This document shows, one piece after another, positions 5,105 to 10,660 of a stretch of 10,660 nt of DNA; the stretch's first letter is position 1, and every line of letters starts with the position of its first letter. The notes beneath the pieces are model-generated. The model was not told the DNA's origin, did not search any database, and was given only the letters and a program-made list of their open reading frames with translations. The DNA is from SIG575 sp045643165 (lineage in GTDB: Bacteria; Bacillota; Clostridia; Oscillospirales; Acutalibacteraceae). The stretch spans positions 1 through 10,660 of the forward strand of contig JAZUKF010000015.1 in the NCBI GenBank assembly GCA_045643165.1, given 5' to 3'. Both the position numbers and the translations under genes were made by a program.

Positions 5105-6424
5105 CTATCCTTTAAGTAAAACCACTTGATTTTTTTTGATTTTTATTATTTCACCGGCTTTGCCTGTATCGGCAAGGCTGTTTTTTTCATCCGTAAGGTA
5201 CATATTAAATTCCGAAAGTTCTTTTCCGATATTTATGTCGCAGTCCTCTCCGATATTTGCAATCATAAGGGCTTTTTCCTTTCCGTCATCGCTGACAGCC
5301 GCCTGAACAAAAATGTTTTCGTTTACGCTTGAACGTATTTCTACCTGATTGCCCAAAACGTAAAGTTCTCCGAATGCTTTGAATGAGTAATATAGGGGAA
5401 GGGGAGTGTAGTTCAGGGGATTGAACATTCCGCCGAACTGAAATGTGGTTATTCCCGCATCGTAGTAGCACATTATATCCGTGGGTTTGTTCTGCATTGC
5501 AAGCATAAACGCCGCCGCATTTGCCGCCGCATAGGCAGTTCCCCGATATTCAATCTGATGGGCATTATTCCATTCATTAAGCTGTGTTTCAAGTCCTTCA
5601 TAGCCGTACATTTTAAGAAGATTTTGAATACCATCTGAAATCAGGCAGTTGTTCTGCAATGTGGAATAACTGTGCCAGGAGAAGAAATCAATGGGGGAGC
5701 CGTGTTCTCTGATGTAAGAAAAAAACTTTTCCGCATATTCAAGAAAATAGTATCTGTAATTTTTCTCCTGCGGTTCAATGTCAAGCCCGAATTTTTCGGG
5801 AGTCTGAAGGATGCCTTCAAGGTTGCAGGAAGCATATCCGCCCACCTTTATACTGTCGCCGAAAGAGTTTTTCAGTTTCTTTGATGTTATGTCGTAAAGT
5901 TCAAAATATTCAACATCCGTACCCAGCCACATCTCGTTATTCGGACCGTCTTCCGGTTCGTTCCATATCTCCCAATACCGTATGCCGTAGCGGAAACCGT
6001 CAGCCCAGCCCTCGTTGTAGTGGCGGACAATGTGTTCACAAATCGAAGCCCATTTTTTGTAGTCCTTCGGCGGATAAATATGGTATGCTTTAACTTCGGC
6101 ATAGTTTTCGATGGTTACCCCCAGCCTGTAAATCGGCTCACAACCGGCATCGTAAATCGCTTTGATAAGAACATCTGTAAATGCAAAGTCATAACTTTTT
6201 TCGTCATTTTCGTCAGCATCGAAATTTCTGAAAATATTGGGAATATCAACAAACATCGCTCCTCCGAACAGACCGCCCACATCGTGCAGACGTGTGTAGG
6301 GAATGTGTGCTTCCGTAAGATAGTGCATACAGTCGGTATGAAGTCCCAGCATAGGCGGTTGACCGACAGCGTGCATGGGTTTTATTTTACCTGTAATGTG
6401 AGAAAAATCAGCAGTAATTTTCAT
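5105..6424 (-). CDS. GH39-like glycoside hydrolase (beta-xylosidase-type), cytoplasmic
   Basis: This 439-aa clan-A TIM-barrel glycosidase most resembles family GH39. The acid/base is E156 in YWEIWNEPE and the likely nucleophile is E284 in TQLNEWN. A spacing of 128 residues is close to that of characterised GH39 beta-xylosidases, and GYASC and FFSWHSYS motifs are also typical. A small beta-sandwich tail follows the barrel. There is no signal peptide, so it should act inside the cell on imported oligosaccharides or glycosides. The start is well placed behind GGAGGAA (6431-6437). It converges on the sensor kinase with a 7-nt gap. The substrate (xyloside or another glycoside) cannot be fixed, and the family assignment is less certain than the fold and catalytic residues. 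Confidence 0.85.
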   Translation of the reverse strand: MKITADFSHITGKIKPMHAVGQPPMLGLHTDCMHYLTEAHIPYTRLHDVGGLFGGAMFVDIPNIFRNFDADENDEKSYDFAFTDVLIKAIYDAGCEPIYRLGVTIENYAEVKAYHIYPPKDYKKWASICEHIVRHYNEGWADGFRYGIRYWEIWNEPEDGPNNEMWLGTDVEYFELYDITSKKLKNSFGDSIKVGGYASCNLEGILQTPEKFGLDIEPQEKNYRYYFLEYAEKFFSYIREHGSPIDFFSWHSYSTLQNNCLISDGIQNLLKMYGYEGLETQLNEWNNAHQIEYRGTAYAAANAAAFMLAMQNKPTDIMCYYDAGITTFQFGGMFNPLNYTPLPLYYSFKAFGELYVLGNQVEIRSSVNENIFVQAAVSDDGKEKALMIANIGEDCDINIGKELSEFNMYLTDEKNSLADTGKAGEIIKIKKNQVVLLKG

Positions 6425-6516
6425 AATTTTTTCCTCCGTAATTATACGGTGCTATTTTACTATAATGAAACGAAAATTGCAAGACGAATAATAAAAAAGA
6501 GAAATTGATTTTTTTC

Positions 6517-6545
6517 TTGACAGGAAAAATAGGATGTGCTACAAT
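6517..6545 (+). promoter_or_regulatory. Promoter of the membrane protein gene
   Basis: TTGACA (6517-6522), a 17-nt spacer, then TACAAT (6540-6545). Transcription should start near 6552. This rules out the in-frame GTG at 6536 as a start codon and supports the ATG at 6569. Confidence 0.85.
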
Positions 6546-6568
6546 TTTCGTTAAAGGCGGTGTTATGT

Positions 6569-7945
6569 ATGGAAAGATACGGAACAAAAAACGGCAAATT
6601 TTATAATATATTTGCCGTAATTACAGGTGCATTGATTTTAGGTTTTCTTTGGCGAGTGAGAGGTACACACGGCTGGGGCTCATCCTGGGGGCTTATGAAT
6701 GTCGGGTTTATCTTCACTCTTTTTTTGTCGATTGTAGCGGGAGTAAGAAAGAAAATGAATATTTTCTGGATTTGTTTCACTTCGGCTTCGTTTATGTTTA
6801 CCGCACCGAGTTGGGGTACGATAAACGATCAGATTTGCGGATATATCCATGCTTTTGAAAGCGGTACGCCGGAAATCAATACTCTTACGGAAATCAATCC
6901 CTGGTCCGGTGTGGCGATGATGCTTATGATGGGCTTGGGAATGGCATCGCTTTATTCCGTAATGCTGGGCAGAGGGTACAGCGATAAAAAGTGGGAAATC
7001 AAACATTTTGTAATAGTCCTTGCCGTTTTCTTCGCATCATATTATCTTTCCATGTTGACATTGGCTCATCCCGTTATCAAATTCATTCAACCTGAATCTG
7101 TGGAAAATTTTAAAAACGGTTTGGCACTTGCAGGTGAGAAGGGCAGTGTTTATAAATCTTACTTACAGCATTTCAATGATTTGTCATGGGCAAAAAAACT
7201 TGCAGGTGGCAGAAATTATTTTTCCGAGGTTCAAGCCGTTTCCGCTGCAATAAGGACTGTTGCGGTTCTGCTCACAACCGCATTTATAGTTAAAGACAAG
7301 GTTGCCGCAAAAATCGGTACTTTGACATCGGTGGTGTTCTCTCTTGCAATAACCGTAGCCGACCTGTTTTTCTATTTCGGCAACGGCGGATTTCATTATT
7401 CCCAAGGTCTTAAACTTCCGAAGGTTTTTGCGGCATGTTCTTCATGGACATGTTGGGAATATTTTACGGGCTTCATTGCCGGCGGTGTAATTACGGCAAT
7501 AGTTTTGTCCCTTACAAAAAAAGAAGATATTTCTGAAAGTGCCTTTGATAAATTCCCTGAAAAAATTAAAACCGTTTTCACTTTCCTGATTTGTTTCGGA
7601 TTGGTTGCGGGAGCAAATTTTGTCCGTCCCGTTTTAGTTCGCTATGATGAATCGAAAACGTCTTTAATGATAATAATGACTGTTATTTCCCTTGTGATTT
7701 ATCTTGCAATACTTTTCGTATGTTTCAAAAAGTTCGGTGTGAATTTGAAAAATATCACCACCGAAAAATTTGTTCATATTGTTTTACCTTCGTTTTTGGT
7801 TTATGATTTCATCGTGTATATGTTTGTAGGAAGCAAAAGTTTTATGGATGTTTTCGGCGGATTTAACTTTATCAGCGTCAGTATGTTTATTGCGGTGATT
7901 TGCTCGTTCTTCTTTGCATTTAAAAAGACAAAAGAGTTTAAATAA
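6569..7945 (+). CDS. Multi-pass membrane protein of unknown function
   Basis: This 458-aa protein has about 12 hydrophobic segments spread over its whole length and short charged loops. I do not recognise the family. The N-terminal part holds a striking motif, WRVRGTHGWGSSWG (about residues 28-41), placing Arg, His and many Gly/Trp residues at the end of the first membrane segment; a second cluster is FGNGGFHYSQG near residues 272-282. Polar residues in such positions suggest a transporter or membrane enzyme rather than a plain anchor, but this is inference. The start is ATG 6569 behind AAGGCGG (6554-6560). The gene stands alone between its own promoter and a strong hairpin, so it is probably monocistronic. 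Confidence 0.8.
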   Translation: MERYGTKNGKFYNIFAVITGALILGFLWRVRGTHGWGSSWGLMNVGFIFTLFLSIVAGVRKKMNIFWICFTSASFMFTAPSWGTINDQICGYIHAFESGTPEINTLTEINPWSGVAMMLMMGLGMASLYSVMLGRGYSDKKWEIKHFVIVLAVFFASYYLSMLTLAHPVIKFIQPESVENFKNGLALAGEKGSVYKSYLQHFNDLSWAKKLAGGRNYFSEVQAVSAAIRTVAVLLTTAFIVKDKVAAKIGTLTSVVFSLAITVADLFFYFGNGGFHYSQGLKLPKVFAACSSWTCWEYFTGFIAGGVITAIVLSLTKKEDISESAFDKFPEKIKTVFTFLICFGLVAGANFVRPVLVRYDESKTSLMIIMTVISLVIYLAILFVCFKKFGVNLKNITTEKFVHIVLPSFLVYDFIVYMFVGSKSFMDVFGGFNFISVSMFIAVICSFFFAFKKTKEFK

Positions 7946-7961
7946 GATCATAAAATAATAG

Positions 7962-7995
7962 GACGGTTCTGAAAGTTTTTCATTTCAGAACCGTC
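7962..7995. terminator. Hairpin terminator, probably bidirectional
   Basis: GACGGTTCTGAAA (7962-7974) and its exact complement (7983-7995) form a 13-bp stem with an 8-nt loop. A T-rich stretch follows on the plus strand, and TATTATTTTAT follows on the minus strand. It lies between the convergent membrane-protein gene and the reductase-DUF4250 operon. Confidence 0.8.
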
Positions 7996-8019
7996 TTGAT
8001 TTATTTTATATATTTCTCC

Positions 8020-8117
8020 CAATCCCTCCGTCAAAAGCAAGCTTTTGCCACCTCTCTTTACACAAGGAAGGCGAAATTAAACACAACTTTCATCAAGATA
8101 TTTACTTGCTGAAATAA
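8020..8117 (+). repeat. Palindromic repeat copy D (right part missing)
   Basis: It has CAATCCCTCCGTC, the perfect hairpin AAAAGC-AA-GCTTTT, a slightly decayed palindrome (8052-8070) and the core as far as TTGCTGAAATAA. The sequence then leaves the family, so the core hairpin is lost. It has the same orientation as the other copies. Confidence 0.8.
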
Positions 8118-8146
8118 AAACTTTTTATTAAAGAGGAAAGTATGTC

Positions 8147-8323
8147 TTATCTTTCAAAGCGATTTCTTTCCTCGCTGTATTTCCAGCCTGCTTCGTTTAA
8201 TTTTGAAAGCAACTGATTTTTATCCTCATCCTCACCGTCGCACATTTCATCAAAGGATGAATAAAAATCACGGAGTTTCATATTGACAACGCTGACTAAA
8301 ATATTTATATCATTCGGAAGCAT
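8147..8323 (-). CDS. DUF4250 small protein
   Basis: This 58-aa protein begins MLPNDINILVSVVNMKLRDFYSSFDEMC and ends GWKYSEERNRFER. That matches the DUF4250 pattern: MLP start, a VN..LRD.YSS.DE.C helix and a Y.EERN.F end. The function of the family is unknown. ATG at 8323 is preceded by AAAGGA (8331-8336). It begins 16 nt after the stop codon of the aldo/keto reductase, with its ribosome binding site in that gap, so the two genes are almost certainly one transcript. The charged EDEDKN stretch replaces the usual middle helix residues. Confidence 0.85.
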   Translation of the reverse strand: MLPNDINILVSVVNMKLRDFYSSFDEMCDGEDEDKNQLLSKLNEAGWKYSEERNRFER

Positions 8324-8339
8324 TTTCTTTTCCTTTCAA

Positions 8340-9461
8340 TTATAGAAGTTCGTCCATTTCCTTTTGAAGTTCCGCTAAATCACGGCGGATGCTGATTTTC
8401 TGCGGACATTTTGTTTCACAAAGACCGCATTGAACACAGTTTTTCGCCTTTTCTTTTTCGTCAAAATCCTGCCAACGCTTTTTGGATTCTTCCGCATTTG
8501 CGTAAACGGCAAATCTGTTCCATCTGTCAAAATTTGCCGGAATATTTACACCTGCGGGGCAGGGCATACAGTATCGACAGTCTGTACAGGCATTTTTCAT
8601 CCTGCTGTTAAGCGTGTCCGCAACCTTTCCGACGATTTTCTTTTCTTCATCATTGAGAGGCTTGAAGTTTTCAAATGTTTTGAGGTTGTCCTCCACCTGC
8701 TCCGGAGTTGACATTCCGCTGAGAATAAGTTTAACGTTTGACAGTGTACCGCACCAACGCATTGCCCATGAAGCGGTGGAAACATCCGGGTTGTAATCCT
8801 TGAAAATCCCGTCAACTTCATCGGGAAGTTTAGCAAGAGTTCCGCCCTTAACAGGCTCCATAACGATAACGGGAATGCCCAGTTCTTCCGCTAAATCGTG
8901 TCCTTTGATGCCTGCCTGCTCACGGATGTCGATATAGTTGAGCTGAAGCTGAACAAAATCCCATTTTCTGTAACGGATAATCTTTTCAAAGGTTTCATAT
9001 TCATCATGGAAAGAAAGTCCCAGATGACGGATTTTGCCTTCGGCTCTTTTCTTTTCACAGAAGTCGATAAGATTTAACTTTAAAATTTTATCCCAACGCT
9101 CCTCGTTTATGGCATGGAAAAGATAAAAATCAAAGTAGTCAGTTTGAAGTCTTTCAAGTTGTTCGTTGAAAATTCTTTCCGCATCCTCAACGGTTTCAAT
9201 CGCCCACATGGGCATTTTTGTTGCAAGCAGGAAAGATTTTCTGTCATATTTTTTCATGGCTTTTCCGAAAAACGGTTCACTTTTTCCGCCATGATAAGGA
9301 TATGCGGTGTCAAAATAATTAACTCCGCTTTTGATGGCTGTATCTATCATTTGCGAGGCTTTATCGAAGTCGATTTCTCCGTCTTTTTCGGGAAGTCGCA
9401 TACCGCCGAAACCCAGGAGAGAAACTTCTTCATTCAGATTTTCAAATATTCTTTTTTCCAT
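8340..9461 (-). CDS. Aldo/keto reductase with two C-terminal [4Fe-4S] motifs
   Basis: This 373-aa cytoplasmic oxidoreductase has an N-terminal AKR barrel with the complete catalytic tetrad D51, Y56 (FDTAYPYHGG), K82 (ATKMP) and H116 (YLFHAIN). The C-terminal ferredoxin-like part has C292, C295, C298 and C301 (CTDCRYCMPCP), then C342, C345, C348 and C352 (CVQCGLCETKCP). This architecture is common in strict anaerobes, where the clusters probably pass electrons to or from the NAD(P)H site; substrates are mostly unknown. The start is supported by GGAGGTG (9468-9474). It leads a two-gene operon with DUF4250 and has a promoter with an operator-like palindrome. Confidence 0.95.
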   Translation of the reverse strand: MEKRIFENLNEEVSLLGFGGMRLPEKDGEIDFDKASQMIDTAIKSGVNYFDTAYPYHGGKSEPFFGKAMKKYDRKSFLLATKMPMWAIETVEDAERIFNEQLERLQTDYFDFYLFHAINEERWDKILKLNLIDFCEKKRAEGKIRHLGLSFHDEYETFEKIIRYRKWDFVQLQLNYIDIREQAGIKGHDLAEELGIPVIVMEPVKGGTLAKLPDEVDGIFKDYNPDVSTASWAMRWCGTLSNVKLILSGMSTPEQVEDNLKTFENFKPLNDEEKKIVGKVADTLNSRMKNACTDCRYCMPCPAGVNIPANFDRWNRFAVYANAEESKKRWQDFDEKEKAKNCVQCGLCETKCPQKISIRRDLAELQKEMDELL

Positions 9462-9482
9462 TTATAACACCTCCGAAAGTAT

Positions 9483-9498
9483 ATGATAAGTTTATCAT
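9483..9498. promoter_or_regulatory. Operator-like palindrome over the -10 box
   Basis: ATGATAAGTTTATCAT has perfect 7-bp arms around a GT centre and covers the -10 of the reductase promoter. A dimeric repressor bound here would block transcription. The regulator is not encoded in the window. Confidence 0.5.
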
Positions 9499-9517
9499 CA
9501 TGAAGAAATTTTGTCAA
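9489..9517 (-). promoter_or_regulatory. Promoter of the reductase-DUF4250 operon
   Basis: On the minus strand TTGACA (9512-9517), a 17-nt spacer and TAAACT (9489-9494). It diverges from the promoter of the beta-propeller gene, with only 9 nt between the two -35 boxes. Confidence 0.8.
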
Positions 9518-9526
9518 TGAAAAGAC

Positions 9527-9555
9527 TTGTAAAAAAAGAATAAATCTGTTAAAAT
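9527..9555 (+). promoter_or_regulatory. Promoter of the beta-propeller-like gene
   Basis: TTGTAA (9527-9532), a 17-nt spacer and TAAAAT (9550-9555), 26 nt before the start codon. Confidence 0.6.
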
Positions 9556-9580
9556 CTAAAAACAGAAAGGGTGATTTATA

Positions 9581-10411
9581 ATGTTGATTTTTAAAAGTGT
9601 ATGGGCAATTTTAACATCGGTTATTCTGTTTTTCGTAGGACTTACCGTTGATACAAGCGTTAAGCCTGTGGGTGCGGAGGTGATTTCCCGTGAAAGTTAT
9701 ACTCTTGAGGAGGCTCTTTTAAGGGCTCAGGGTGTAACAAATGACGGAGAAAATTATTATTTCAGTGCAAACTTTTTTCTCTCAAAAGTCAATATGAAAA
9801 CGGGGGAGAAAATTAAACTTAATCTTATGGCGATACCCTTTGAATTTCTTAAACAGGGATGTAATCATATCGGCGGAATAAGTTATTATGACGGTAAAAT
9901 CTATGCCGCCATCGAGGACGGAAGCGATTACGTTCATCCCGTTGTTGCGGTGTTTGATGCGAACACTCTGAAATATACGGGAAAGCATTTTTATATTGAT
10001 ACCGACCTTCTTTGGGACGGTGTTCCCTGGTGTGCCGTTGATGAAAAGACGAATTGTATTTATGTCTGCAACTGGTCTCACGGCGAATATCTTTACGGTT
10101 ACGATATAAATTCCTTTGAACTTGTTAAAACAATAAAACTTTCTCAGCCCCTTGACCGTATTCAGGGTGCGGAATTTTATGACGGATTTTTATATGCGTC
10201 GTGTGATGAAAAAAATGATATGAAGCGTATTTTTAAAGTTGACGTTTCAAGCGGAGAGGTTTCGGATTTTATTATCAGAAATATCGGCAAGGGCTACGAA
10301 GCGGAGGGTATGACCGTTACCGTGGAGAACGGAAAACCCGTTTTTCATGTGCTTGATGTGGGCAAAGAAAGACTCAGCCTTTCCATAACAAAATATAAAA
10401 CGACAGGTTAA
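9581..10411 (+). CDS. Exported beta-propeller-like protein, function unknown
   Basis: This 276-aa protein starts with a hydrophobic signal or anchor segment (residues of about 5-22, FKSVWAILTSVILFFVGL), so it should act outside the membrane. The rest contains about four repeated beta units of the form YDGKIY...VFDANTLKYTG, NCIYVCNW...GYDINSFELVKTI and YDGFLYASC...KVDVSSGEVSD. This is typical of beta-propeller or NHL/SMP-30-like folds that bind ligands or act as hydrolase-like enzymes. I see no clear catalytic motif and no lipobox cysteine after the signal. The start is ATG 9581 behind AAAGGGTGA (9566-9574). It is divergent from the reductase operon. Four units are few for a closed propeller, so more degenerate blades are likely. 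Confidence 0.75.
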   Translation: MLIFKSVWAILTSVILFFVGLTVDTSVKPVGAEVISRESYTLEEALLRAQGVTNDGENYYFSANFFLSKVNMKTGEKIKLNLMAIPFEFLKQGCNHIGGISYYDGKIYAAIEDGSDYVHPVVAVFDANTLKYTGKHFYIDTDLLWDGVPWCAVDEKTNCIYVCNWSHGEYLYGYDINSFELVKTIKLSQPLDRIQGAEFYDGFLYASCDEKNDMKRIFKVDVSSGEVSDFIIRNIGKGYEAEGMTVTVENGKPVFHVLDVGKERLSLSITKYKTTG

Positions 10412-10463
10412 ATTAAAAATCCCTGCTCTACGCACAATTTGTAATTTATATCAAACATTGTAG

Positions 10464-10483
10464 GGAACGGTCTTGACCGTTCC
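10464..10483. terminator. Palindrome downstream of the beta-propeller gene
   Basis: GGAACGGTC-TT-GACCGTTCC is a perfect 9-bp inverted repeat about 50 nt after the stop codon. No T-run follows directly, so it is a weak terminator candidate; it may instead be a unit of another intergenic palindrome family. Confidence 0.45.
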
Positions 10484-10524
10484 GGAAATATAATTTAAAA
10501 CAAAATTATTATATTTAAATATTA

Positions 10525-10660
10525 CAATCCCTCCGTCAAAAGCAATGCTTTTGCCACCTCCCTTTACACAAGGGAGGCAAAATTTAACACGACTTTCATC
10601 AAGATATTTACTTGCTGAAAAAATATGTTTACATAAGTTTTAGCAGAATTTTATCGGTCG
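10525..10660 (+). repeat. Palindromic repeat copy E (cut by window end)
   Basis: The left end is complete: CAATCCCTCCGTC, hairpin AAAAGCA/TGCTTTT and the CTCCCTT-TACAC-AAGGGAG palindrome (10558-10576), then the full core hairpin up to CGGTCG. The 103 bases from 10558 to the window end are identical to 1408-1510 of copy A. It shows the intact GCCACCTCCC junction that is broken in A. Confidence 0.9.

Noticed and set aside
6441..6470. TATAAT (minus, 6441-6446) as the GH39 promoter
   Set aside because: Transcription would start in or after the ribosome binding site, and the -35 is poor. No convincing promoter was found for this gene.
6536..6568. GTG start at 6536 for the membrane protein
   Set aside because: It lies between the -35 and -10 boxes, upstream of the predicted transcription start.
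1..10660. tRNA, rRNA, toxin-antitoxin or riboswitch
   Set aside because: No cloverleaf, rRNA-like stretch, paired small toxin/antitoxin genes or recognisable riboswitch leader was found on either strand.

Overview
This is low-GC DNA with strong AGGAGG-type ribosome binding sites, TTGACA/TATAAT promoters and short intergenic palindromic repeats. Together with DUF4250, DUF6291, a Fe-S aldo/keto reductase and a PHFLYN-type sensor kinase, this suggests a chromosome of an anaerobic gut-type Clostridia bacterium (Oscillospiraceae or Lachnospiraceae-like). That placement is inference. The right edge lies inside a repeat copy and the left edge lies in or beside an IS element, so the window may be a short contig broken in repeats.

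Left part (1-2112) is a mobile-element cluster. An IS110-family element has a DEDD transposase (229-1392) preceded by about 200 nt that folds like a bridge RNA. Its right end stops exactly at a CT dinucleotide inside a palindromic repeat. Next comes a run of repeat copies A, B and C, with a small DUF559 (Vsr-like, PD-(D/E)XK) nuclease gene between A and B. The nuclease gene takes its Shine-Dalgarno from the end of one copy and its last codons and stop from the end of the other. More copies (D, E) lie at 8020 and 10525, and copy E is identical to A over 103 bp.

Middle part (2119-7995) is ordinary chromosome, mostly single-gene units. It holds a xylose-isomerase-like TIM-barrel sugar isomerase/epimerase (minus), a DUF6291 protein with an Asn/Asp repeat tract (plus), an orphan 7TM LytS-type sensor histidine kinase (plus), and a cytoplasmic GH39-like glycosidase (minus, convergent with the kinase, 7-nt gap). 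A multi-pass membrane protein of unknown function (plus) follows, ending at a 13-bp hairpin terminator.

Right part (8020-10660): repeat copy D, then a minus-strand operon of an aldo/keto reductase with two C-terminal [4Fe-4S] motifs and a 58-aa DUF4250 gene. Across a compact divergent promoter region lies a secreted or anchored beta-propeller-like protein (plus), then a palindrome and repeat copy E, cut by the window end.

The isomerase, GH39 enzyme and aldo/keto reductase fit a carbohydrate-using anaerobe, but they are separate transcription units and nothing proves a shared pathway. The most unusual content is the repeat family with its embedded nuclease, and the IS110 bridge RNA whose guide segments appear to match the same repeat.
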